Shown: one piece after another, positions 7,657 through 13,208 of the stretch | Position numbering within the stretch: the first letter of the stretch is position 1 | Layout of the letters: every line of letters begins with the position of its first letter | DNA from: JAGVPT01 sp035505655 | Lineage (GTDB): Bacteria > Bacteroidota > Ignavibacteria > UBA10030 > UBA8401 | Assembly (NCBI GenBank): GCA_035505655.1 | Contig: DATJQP010000127.1 | Coordinates: forward strand, 1-13,208 | Length of the DNA: 13,208 nt | Direction: 5' to 3' | Notes under the pieces: generated by a model | Databases searched by the model: none | What the model was told of the DNA's origin: nothing | The model's input: the letters and a program-made list of their open reading frames with translations, nothing else | Translations under genes and position numbers: made by a program

Positions 7657-8526
7657 ATGAAGCATCTCTTCCATCTACTTCGACCGTCGCAATGGATCAA
7701 GAATCTCTTCGTCTTTGCACCGCTTGTCTTCTCAAAGCATCTCTTTGAACCGAGGTTCTTCTTCACCGCCTTAACAGGCTTTGTCGCCTTCTGCCTCGTT
7801 TCAAGCGCGGTGTACATCGTCAACGATCTGTTCGACATTGACGAGGATCGCGCCCATCCCGTCAAGAAAACAAGACCGATTGCGTCCGGAGCCGTATCGG
7901 CCCGGACGGGCGTGGCGACCGCGGCCGTCCTCGTCGTCGTTTCCGCCGTACTCTCGTCGAGGCTTGAGCCATCCTTTGCCCTCGTTCTCTTCCTTTATCT
8001 CCTGATCCAATTCTTCTACTCTCTGGCCCTCAAAAGGGTCGCAATCCTGGACGTCTTTATTATTGCGTCGGGTTTCATGCTGAGAGTTCTCGCCGGTGCT
8101 TTCGTGATCGGTGTTCTGATCTCGCAGTGGATCGTTCTCTGCACTCTCTTTCTCTCTCTCTTCCTTGCGATGGCAAAGAGGCGCGGAGAGCTTGTTCTCT
8201 TCCAAAAATCGGAAGGGACATCCGAGCGAAAGGTCCTCGAACACTACGACGTTGCGTTCCTTGACAGCACCATGATGATCACCGCCTCGGGGATGGCGAT
8301 TTCGTATGCCCTCTACACCGTGGCCGAGAGGACTGTGAGCGTCTTCGGTACCGAGTACCTTATCTTTACGACTATCTTCGTGCTTTTCGGCATCTTCCGA
8401 TACCTTTATCTCGTCATGCGGAAAGACATGGGGGAGAATTCGGTTGTCATCATCCTCAAGGATGCGCCGATGTTTATTAATCTCTGTCTCTGGTTTCTCT
8501 CCTGCGTTTTCATTATCTACCATTGA
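7657..8526 (+). CDS. UbiA-family prenyltransferase resembling decaprenyl-phosphate phosphoribosyltransferase
   Basis: A 289-residue, mostly hydrophobic protein with about eight or nine predicted membrane helices. The first aspartate-rich motif, N56-D57-x2-D60-x3-D64 followed by R65-x-H67-P-x-K-x2-RPIASG, is the form seen in the Rv3806c-like branch of the UbiA superfamily, which transfers 5-phosphoribose from PRPP to a polyprenyl phosphate. The N-terminal LLRPSQWIKNLFVFAPLVFS and the second motif around D132 (LDVFIIASGFMLRVLAGA) fit the same branch. In mycobacteria this reaction starts synthesis of decaprenyl-phosphoryl arabinose for the cell wall. Homologues occur in many other phyla, where the product has rarely been tested. 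The usual partners (DprE1/DprE2-type epimerase genes, a PAP2-like phosphatase) are not next to it here. AAAGGAG at 7637-7643 is a ribosome binding site 13 nt before the ATG, somewhat far. A different aromatic or isoprenoid transferase role is possible but less likely. Confidence 0.82.
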   Translation: MKHLFHLLRPSQWIKNLFVFAPLVFSKHLFEPRFFFTALTGFVAFCLVSSAVYIVNDLFDIDEDRAHPVKKTRPIASGAVSARTGVATAAVLVVVSAVLSSRLEPSFALVLFLYLLIQFFYSLALKRVAILDVFIIASGFMLRVLAGAFVIGVLISQWIVLCTLFLSLFLAMAKRRGELVLFQKSEGTSERKVLEHYDVAFLDSTMMITASGMAISYALYTVAERTVSVFGTEYLIFTTIFVLFGIFRYLYLVMRKDMGENSVVIILKDAPMFINLCLWFLSCVFIIYH

Positions 8527-8538
8527 CCAGATCCGGTT

Positions 8539-8565
8539 TTTGTTCCCTGACTTCGCGGGAACAAA
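8539..8565 (+). repeat. Perfect 9-bp stem-loop between the UbiA-family gene and msrP
   Basis: TTTGTTCCC (8539-8547) and GGGAACAAA (8557-8565) are perfectly complementary around a 9-nt loop. The element lies 12 nt after the stop of the UbiA-family gene. No T-run follows on the + strand, and the minus strand reads A-rich after it, so it does not fit a classical intrinsic terminator. It could be a 3' mRNA-protecting hairpin, a weak terminator, or an operator for msrP. Confidence 0.5.
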
Positions 8566-8608
8566 CGAGCCTCAGCGGGAGTTCTAGTCATTGATTGCCA
8601 AACGTTTC

Positions 8609-8616
8609 AAGGAGGT
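8609..8616 (+). promoter_or_regulatory. Strong ribosome binding site fixing the msrP start
   Basis: AAGGAGGT sits 4 nt before the ATG at 8621. This near-perfect Shine-Dalgarno match selects that ATG over the in-frame TTG at 8591, which would place the ribosome binding site inside the coding region. Confidence 0.8.
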
Positions 8617-8620
8617 CCGG

Positions 8621-9580
8621 ATGCTTTACACGAAAAAGAATCAACCGCTCGAATCGGAAATTACCCCGGAGAGCGTTTATCGGAGCCGTCGCAGTTTCAT
8701 GCGATCCGCTGCGGCATTTGCAGGGGCTGCCGCAGCATGGTCGCTGCTGCCCGGAGGACTGGAACAAGCGCTGGCTCAGGACGCGAAAAGCTGGTCTCCC
8801 GCTCATCCAAGCGCGTTCAACACGTCCGAAGAGCTGACACCGTACAAGGACATCACTTCCTACAATAACTTCTACGAATTCGGCGTCGACAAGGACGACC
8901 CGTCGAGGTACGCGGGAACGCTGAAAACATCTCCCTGGTCTATCTCCGTCGAAGGGCTCGTGAAGAAACCGCGTGTTTATACGCTCGACGAGGTTCTGAA
9001 AGGTGAATCCCTCGAGGATCGGATCTACCGGCATCGATGTGTCGAGGGATGGTCAATGGTCATCCCGTGGCTCGGGTTTCCCCTCTCGGATTTCATTCGA
9101 CGGGTCGATCCGCTTCCGGGGGCACGTTTCGTCGCCTTCGAAACAAAGTTCGCCCCGGATGAAATGCCGGGGGAGAAGACCAATGTCCTTCAATGGCCGT
9201 ACGTGGAGGGATTGCGAATGGATGAAGCGATGAATCCGCTGACTCTTCTCGCCGTCGGCCTCTACGGAAAGCCGTTGCCGAATCAGGACGGCGCTCCCAT
9301 CCGGCTCGTGGTTCCCTGGAAGTACGGTTTCAAAAGCATCAAGTCCATCGTCAAGATCAGCTTCGTTGCGTCGCAGCCGCCTACGTCGTGGAATCTCGCC
9401 ACGCCGAACGAGTACGGATTCTATTCGAACGTCAACCCGGAAGTGGACCACCCCCGTTGGAGCCAGTCGCATGAGAGAAGAATCGGAGAATTCTTCAAAC
9501 GGAAGACCCTGATGTTCAACGGATATGGCGATCAGGTGGCCTCGATGTACGCAGGGATGGACCTTCGAAAATATTTCTGA
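8621..9580 (+). CDS. msrP: Protein-methionine-sulfoxide reductase catalytic subunit MsrP (YedY), molybdopterin-dependent
   Basis: A 319-residue periplasmic oxidoreductase of the sulfite oxidase fold. The N-terminus carries a Tat signal, S22-R23-R24-S25-F26-M27-R28, followed by an Ala-rich hydrophobic core and a likely cleavage site after ALA (A52). This matches export of a folded, molybdopterin-loaded protein. The Mo-ligating cysteine is C140 in YRHRCVEGWSMVIPWLGFPL, the hallmark of the YedY/sulfite oxidase family. Other typical stretches are PNQDGAPIRLVVPWKYGFKSIKSI and the C-terminal YAGMDLRKYF. MsrP reduces methionine sulfoxide in oxidised envelope proteins, with electrons from the membrane haem protein MsrQ, encoded next. 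Here 137 nt lie between the two genes, more than in the tightly linked yedYZ arrangement. The start is set by the AAGGAGGT at 8609-8616. Confidence 0.94.
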   Translation: MLYTKKNQPLESEITPESVYRSRRSFMRSAAAFAGAAAAWSLLPGGLEQALAQDAKSWSPAHPSAFNTSEELTPYKDITSYNNFYEFGVDKDDPSRYAGTLKTSPWSISVEGLVKKPRVYTLDEVLKGESLEDRIYRHRCVEGWSMVIPWLGFPLSDFIRRVDPLPGARFVAFETKFAPDEMPGEKTNVLQWPYVEGLRMDEAMNPLTLLAVGLYGKPLPNQDGAPIRLVVPWKYGFKSIKSIVKISFVASQPPTSWNLATPNEYGFYSNVNPEVDHPRWSQSHERRIGEFFKRKTLMFNGYGDQVASMYAGMDLRKYF

Positions 9581-9647
9581 TAAATCAATCGGTGCGAAAA
9601 CTGTCAAGCTCTCATGCCGGTTCTCTCGACCTCACTCACGACTAAAT

Positions 9648-9700
9648 CCCTGGAGGGTTCGCTGTTCCCGCCTTTTTCACCCGCCATTCTGCTTCCAGGG
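9648..9700 (+). repeat. Short inverted repeat in the msrP-msrQ spacer
   Basis: CCCTGGA (9648-9654) and TCCAGGG (9694-9700) are complementary 7-nt arms separated by 39 nt. They lie inside the 137-nt spacer, which contains no ORF or RNA gene I can recognise. The right arm is about 18 nt before the msrQ start. With such short arms and a long loop this could be chance. Confidence 0.25.
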
Positions 9701-9717
9701 TCAACGACATTCTAAAG

Positions 9718-10353
9718 ATGAATAGTCGAACTACGACGGCCATTCTCAAGACAGCGATCTTTGTCGGCTCCCTCGTGCCATTGGCACTCCTTGCGTGGGA
9801 CGGATTGAACGACCGATTGAGTGCAAACCCAATTTCAGATATCACAAATACGACCGGTCTCTGGACGCTCCGCTTCGTTGTGGCGACACTGGCGATCACG
9901 CCTCTCCGCCGGATCACCCGCTGGCATTGGCTCGTGAAGTATCGGCGTATGACCGGCCTCTTTGCTTTCTTCTACGGGTCGCTTCATTTCACGACATACA
10001 TTTGGCTGGATCAGTTCTTTGACTGGAACTCGATCCTCCATGACATCCCGAAGAGACCCTTCATCACCGTCGGTTTCACTGCCTTTGCGCTGATGATTCC
10101 GTTGGCGATAACATCGACGCAAAAAATGATCCGTCGCCTCGGAGGCAGAAAGTGGGACCTCCTCCACAGATTGGTGTACGCGACAGGAATCTTTGCGGTC
10201 ATTCATTACATCTGGCTCGTGAAGGTCGTCACGGGCCGACAGATCGCTTACGCTGCCGCTGTAGGGATTCTCCTCCTCTTCAGACTTGTCTGGGCGTCCC
10301 GGGCTGCGTTCCTCAAAAGCCGAACTCAAAAGCAGGCGACGCTCACTGCCTGA
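9718..10353 (+). CDS. msrQ: Haem-binding membrane subunit MsrQ (YedZ) of the MsrPQ methionine sulfoxide reductase
   Basis: A 211-residue inner-membrane protein of the ferric reductase-like transmembrane family with about six helices. It shows the YedZ-type features GLWTLRFVVATLAITPLRR, the KYRRMTGLFAFFYGSLHF segment with H90, WDLLHRLVYATGIFAVIHYIWL with H150 and H163, and a final helix near 175-195. These histidines are the expected b-haem ligands. MsrQ passes electrons from the quinone pool or a cytoplasmic flavin reductase across the membrane to MsrP. The length is normal. The ATG at 9718 precedes the first hydrophobic segment by about ten residues, as usual; its ribosome binding site is weak. 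Adjacency to msrP supports the call. Confidence 0.94.
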   Translation: MNSRTTTAILKTAIFVGSLVPLALLAWDGLNDRLSANPISDITNTTGLWTLRFVVATLAITPLRRITRWHWLVKYRRMTGLFAFFYGSLHFTTYIWLDQFFDWNSILHDIPKRPFITVGFTAFALMIPLAITSTQKMIRRLGGRKWDLLHRLVYATGIFAVIHYIWLVKVVTGRQIAYAAAVGILLLFRLVWASRAAFLKSRTQKQATLTA

Positions 10354-10479
10354 TGTCCTCAAGAGTTGTCCTGCGGCAGTTCGTTCGCCTGCCACTGCAA
10401 CCTCTTCCGTCAAGCGACACCCTTAAGGACCACGCCCTTCATCCCTTTGCGCCGTTCGCTCGCTGACGGGAGCCATCCT

Positions 10480-10507
10480 TTGAGCTTTCGCCGAAAATCC
10501 ATATATT
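10480..10507 (+). promoter_or_regulatory. Sigma70-like promoter upstream of the DUF362 gene
   Basis: TTGAGC (10480-10485), a 16-nt spacer, and TATATT (10502-10507, one mismatch to TATAAT) lie in the 193-nt gap after msrQ. Transcription would start near 10514, giving a leader of about 33 nt that contains AAGGA (10534-10538) 8 nt before the ATG at 10547. The rest of the gap shows no gene. The promoter would drive the cluster from DUF362 to ispF. Confidence 0.4.
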
Positions 10508-10546
10508 ACGCCAGGCTTCCCCGAATTCTCATCAAGGATTAAAAGA

Positions 10547-11650
10547 ATGTCCCGTTCACGTGTTGCCGTTCTCAAGACAGATCCGTCCCGCGTCCTGGAA
10601 GACTACGACAGGTTGCTGGAGCTCGGAGGGGCGGCGGAGGCCCTCTCCCGCGGCGCGACGACGATCCTGAAAGACAATATCAGCTGGCATTTCCCGTACC
10701 TCAGCGCCAACACGACACCGTGGCAGCTTGAGGGGACCATCTGCTCCCTCAGAAAGATGGGATTCGGCGACCTTGTTTCGGTCCACAACAACACCGTCGT
10801 TACCGACCCGTATCGCGGAGAGAAGCTGAACAAGCTGGCACCGTTGTACGCAAAGTACAATGTGTCGGAAAAGTACAATTTCATCCCGGACGAGATACGA
10901 TGGATAGAGTACGTTCCCAAAGCAAAGATGCTCGCCCTCGACAAGGTGTACCCGCGGGGGATTCACATCCCTGAGTTTTTTGTCGGGAAGAACATCGTTC
11001 ATCTTCCCACGGTGAAGACCCACATCTATACGACGACCACCGGGGCGATGAAAAATGCCTTCGGCGGACTGCTCAATACGAGGAGGCACTACACCCATAC
11101 CTGGATTCATGAGACGCTCGTTGACCTGCTGGCAATTCAGAAGGAGATCCATACGGGGATTTTTGCCGTCATGGATGGGACCATATGTGGATCCGGACCG
11201 GGGCCCCGCACAATGACACCCGTGGAGAAGGACTATATTCTTGCGAGTTCGGATCAGGTTGCCATCGACGCCGTAGCGGCAAAGATGATGGGTTTTGACC
11301 CGTTGAGCATCAAGTATCTCAGGTTGGCGCACGATCGAAAGCTGGGATGCGCCGATCCAAGGGAGATCGAAATCGTTGGTGAAGGGATCGCGAACGTAAA
11401 TTTTCGTTTCACGGTGGGGGACAACCTGGCGAGCCGGGCGGGCGATTTCTTCTGGTTCGGTCCGATGAAATCGGTTCAGAAACTCTTCTTCCATACCCCG
11501 TTGGTCTACGGCTTTGTCTTCGGATCGTACTTCTACCACGATTACCTCTGGTGGCCGACTAAGGGAAAACGGATGATGCGGAAGGTGCGCATCGATTCCA
11601 AATGGGCCCGTCTCTTCGACACCTATGGAGGTGAGAGCACCTCGGAATGA
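10547..11650 (+). CDS. DUF362 domain-containing protein
   Basis: A 367-residue protein with features of the DUF362 family: a conserved ILKDNISWHFPY segment near the N-terminus, LPTVKTHIYTTTTGAMKNAFGG (K157, T158, H159, K169, N170), and VMDGTICGSGPGPRTM followed by SSDQVAIDAVAAKMMGFDPL. The biochemical activity of this family is not established. Some members carry 4Fe-4S ferredoxin motifs. This one does not: only isolated cysteines are present (C66, C214, C268), none in CxxC arrangement. After the domain there is an aromatic, hydrophobic tail (about 315-345, including YGFVFGSYFYHDYLWWP) and a basic end, perhaps a membrane-associating segment. There is no signal peptide. The stop overlaps the start of the DMT transporter gene as ATGA, so the two are probably translated together and may share a pathway. 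I assign no function. Confidence 0.85.
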   Translation: MSRSRVAVLKTDPSRVLEDYDRLLELGGAAEALSRGATTILKDNISWHFPYLSANTTPWQLEGTICSLRKMGFGDLVSVHNNTVVTDPYRGEKLNKLAPLYAKYNVSEKYNFIPDEIRWIEYVPKAKMLALDKVYPRGIHIPEFFVGKNIVHLPTVKTHIYTTTTGAMKNAFGGLLNTRRHYTHTWIHETLVDLLAIQKEIHTGIFAVMDGTICGSGPGPRTMTPVEKDYILASSDQVAIDAVAAKMMGFDPLSIKYLRLAHDRKLGCADPREIEIVGEGIANVNFRFTVGDNLASRAGDFFWFGPMKSVQKLFFHTPLVYGFVFGSYFYHDYLWWPTKGKRMMRKVRIDSKWARLFDTYGGESTSE

Positions 11651-12540
11651 CGCCGCGAACAAGAGCTGAACTTATCCTGCTGGCCACCACGTTCATCTGG
11701 GGCGGGACGTTCGTCATCATGAAACTCGGTTTCGCGGATGTCTCGCCCTTCCTGTTTGTGGCGATACGCTTCTCGCTCGGGTCGCTCATCTTCTATGCGC
11801 TCTTTTTTCGCGGCCTCCGTCGGTTTTCGGCCAGCACGATCAGAAGGGGAGGAGTGCTCGGAATTCTTCTTGGCGTCGGTTTGGTGCTCCAGACCTACGG
11901 ACTGCGGATCACGACGGCCTCCAAATCTGCCTTCATCACCGGGATGATGGTGGTCTTCACGCCGATCGCGCAGCTTTTCATCGAGCGTAGGATTCCGAAG
12001 ATCGGAAACATCATCGGAGTCGGGGTCGTGACGGCGGGGCTCTATTTCCTCACACTGCCGAGTGGTTCGGGGCTGAATCTTGGGGACATGCTGACGCTCC
12101 TCGGAGCTCTCCTCTTCGGAATCTATATCGTTTACCTCGACCTGTTCACGAAAGAGGAACCTTTCCTTCCTCTCGCGTTTCTCCAGATTGTCGTCACCGC
12201 GCTGATTGGATGGTCACTGGTTCCTTTCGAGTCGACGCATTTTGAATTGACGTGGAATACCGCCCGGTTGTTTTTCTACACGGCATTCCTCGCCACGGTG
12301 ATCACAACATATACTCAGACACGGTTCCAGAAAGATACGACTCCGACGCGGGCAGGGATCCTCTTCACGCTCGAACCGGTGATCTCCGCCGTCCTCGCGT
12401 ACTTTGTATTGGGGGAGGTTCTTGGGATCCTGGGGATCATTGGCGGAACGATCATCGTTGCGGGTATTCTGATCTCCGAGTTCTCCGACAAGTTCATAGC
12501 AAACTTTCACTGGAAGCTGAAAATCGCGGAGGAGGAATAG
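11647..12540 (+). CDS. DMT superfamily (EamA-type) transporter
   Basis: A 297-residue membrane protein with about ten transmembrane helices in two EamA repeats (roughly 1-140 and 150-285). The first repeat opens with the characteristic ELILLATTFIWGGTFVIMKLG. The second includes LLGALLFGIYIVYLDLFTKE and ends TPTRAGILFTLEPVISAVLAYFVLGEVLG, a typical family C-terminal signature. Such proteins export or exchange amino acids, nucleosides, sugars or drugs across the inner membrane; the substrate here cannot be predicted. Translation is probably coupled to the DUF362 gene through the 4-nt overlap, with GGAGGTGAG inside the end of that gene as a candidate ribosome binding site, somewhat far upstream. 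The acylphosphatase gene starts 23 nt after its stop. Confidence 0.92.
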   Translation: MTPRTRAELILLATTFIWGGTFVIMKLGFADVSPFLFVAIRFSLGSLIFYALFFRGLRRFSASTIRRGGVLGILLGVGLVLQTYGLRITTASKSAFITGMMVVFTPIAQLFIERRIPKIGNIIGVGVVTAGLYFLTLPSGSGLNLGDMLTLLGALLFGIYIVYLDLFTKEEPFLPLAFLQIVVTALIGWSLVPFESTHFELTWNTARLFFYTAFLATVITTYTQTRFQKDTTPTRAGILFTLEPVISAVLAYFVLGEVLGILGIIGGTIIVAGILISEFSDKFIANFHWKLKIAEEE

Positions 12541-12563
12541 CTCCCGGGCAGAGGGACTGCGAC

Positions 12564-12836
12564 ATGGAGATCCACGCCTCAATAACGGTTCAGGGATTGG
12601 TGCAAGGGGTCGGCTATCGCTGGTTTGCGAACAGGCATGCGGTTGCGCTGGGATTGAAGGGATTTGTGCGGAACAACTACGACGGGACGGTCTACGTCGA
12701 AGCGGAGGGGGACCGTTCGCTTATCGAGGAACTAATTGTTCAACTGAAAATCGGGCCGAGGTCGGCACAGGTCAAAGACCTCGCCGTGGAGTGGAGCGAT
12801 GCGAAGAACCTCTTCCTCGGCTTCTCGATACGGTAG
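12564..12836 (+). CDS. acyP: Acylphosphatase
   Basis: A 90-residue cytoplasmic enzyme that hydrolyses acyl phosphates such as carbamoyl phosphate or 1,3-bisphosphoglycerate. The first signature, VQGLVQGVGYRWF, contains the phosphate-binding loop and catalytic R19. The second, GLKGFVRNNYDGTVYVEAEG, contains N37, which positions the water. The length is the usual ~90 residues and the fold appears complete. The ATG at 12564 gives MEIHASITVQG, matching the first beta strand of the family; an open frame continues upstream into the transporter gene but is not needed. No strong ribosome binding site is seen (GAGGGA lies near 12551), so expression may depend on the preceding gene. Confidence 0.94.
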   Translation: MEIHASITVQGLVQGVGYRWFANRHAVALGLKGFVRNNYDGTVYVEAEGDRSLIEELIVQLKIGPRSAQVKDLAVEWSDAKNLFLGFSIR

Positions 12837-12869
12837 CGAGGGAACAGATCCACATTCAATGAGCATATC

Positions 12870-13208
12870 ATGAATAGAGTCGGGTTTGGCTTCGACGTTC
12901 ACCGGTTGGTGCCGGGCAGGCGTCTTGTCCTGGGGGGCGAGGAAATTCCGTCAACCAGGGGCCTCCTCGGTCATTCGGACGCCGATGTCCTCCTTCACGC
13001 GATCGCCGACGCCCTGCTCGGTGCGGCGGCGCTCGGGGATATCGGAAAGCATTTCCCGGATACCGATCCTTCTTTCAAGGATATCTCAAGCCTTCGCCTC
13101 CTTGGTGAGGTCGCGCGGCTTATCGCCGGTCAACGATTGCAGGTGGCAAATATCGACAGCACGGTCGTTCTCGAATCCCCAAAAATATCGTCTTACGTGG
13201 ACAAGATG
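12870..13208 (+). CDS. ispF: 2-C-methyl-D-erythritol 2,4-cyclodiphosphate synthase IspF (3' truncated by window end)
   Basis: The first 113 residues of IspF are present and the frame is open to the right edge. IspF converts CDP-ME 2-phosphate to ME-cPP with release of CMP, in the MEP pathway of isoprenoid precursor synthesis. The zinc ligands are visible: D9 and H11 in GFGFDVHRL, and H43 in LLGHSDADVLLHAIADALLG. The second metal/phosphate loop follows as GDIGKHFPDTDPSFK, and then LQVANIDSTVV. About 45 residues remain outside the window, judging from the usual ~158. The ATG at 12870 places the first conserved strand at the very N-terminus as expected. No clear ribosome binding site is seen. 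It is 33 nt from the acylphosphatase gene and likely in the same transcript. Confidence 0.96.
   Translation, partial: MNRVGFGFDVHRLVPGRRLVLGGEEIPSTRGLLGHSDADVLLHAIADALLGAAALGDIGKHFPDTDPSFKDISSLRLLGEVARLIAGQRLQVANIDSTVVLESPKISSYVDKM

Noticed and set aside
7801..8523. Long minus-strand open frame opposite the UbiA-family gene
   Set aside because: The translation is extremely charged and of low complexity (the antisense of hydrophobic codons), with no recognisable domain.
8539..8565. Intrinsic terminator call for the stem-loop
   Set aside because: No T-run after the hairpin on either strand; kept only as an inverted repeat.
8591..8620. Ten-codon N-terminal extension of MsrP from a TTG
   Set aside because: A near-perfect Shine-Dalgarno sequence (8609-8616) lies inside it, directly before the ATG at 8621.
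10354..10479. Possible small RNA or terminator after msrQ (GGCAG/CTGCC arms)
   Set aside because: Arms of only 5 bp and no T-run; nothing distinguishes it from chance.
10556..11662. Long open frame on the minus strand opposite the DUF362 gene (368 codons)
   Set aside because: It mirrors a well-supported + strand gene, shows no family motif, and is explained by GC-rich codon positions.
1..13208. Mobile elements, CRISPR arrays, defence genes, tRNA or rRNA
   Set aside because: No transposase or integrase motifs, no regularly spaced repeats, no tRNA-like cloverleaf in any of the short gaps; all gaps are under 200 nt.

Overview
The window reads as an ordinary, densely packed bacterial chromosome segment of fairly high GC content. 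All recognisable genes are on the + strand, and I see no transposases, phage genes, CRISPR arrays, tRNAs or rRNAs. The best clue to the host is the C-terminal domain of the first protein. It looks like a type IX secretion (Por) sorting domain, which points to the Bacteroidota/Chlorobiota/Ignavibacteria (FCB) side of the bacterial tree. An endonuclease-type MutL and the MEP isoprenoid pathway are compatible with this but not diagnostic. The exact lineage is an inference.

Region 1 (2-5736) holds a 5'-truncated secreted FG-GAP/fibronectin-III protein, pgsA (phospholipid synthesis), ftsY (SRP receptor) and mutL (mismatch repair). They are nearly contiguous: a 3-nt gap, an ATGA overlap, then a short gap, so cotranscription is likely. 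The mutL reading frame contains all conserved motifs, including the N-terminal LANKIAAGEVV stretch, yet it has no ATG, GTG, TTG or CTG upstream of that stretch. Its frame is the same as that of ftsY, from which only one TGA separates it.

Region 2 (5737-8526) has an AT-rich leader followed by a B12-dependent acyl-CoA mutase large subunit. The two substrate-specificity positions I could align carry Phe and Gln, the isobutyryl-CoA mutase pattern, instead of the Tyr and Arg of methylmalonyl-CoA mutase. No B12-binding subunit is present in the window. After a 154-nt gap comes a UbiA-family prenyltransferase resembling decaprenyl-phosphate phosphoribosyltransferase.

Region 3 (8527-10353) is the MsrP/MsrQ periplasmic methionine-sulfoxide repair pair. 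It is preceded by a perfect 9-bp stem-loop, and a 137-nt spacer separates the two genes.

Region 4 (10354-13208) begins with a promoter-like sequence and a compact cluster: a DUF362 protein, a DMT/EamA-family exporter (ATGA overlap), an acylphosphatase and the 5' part of ispF, cut by the window edge.

No clearly new multi-gene system is visible. The points most worth a second look are the mutL start problem and the specificity residues of the orphan mutase subunit.
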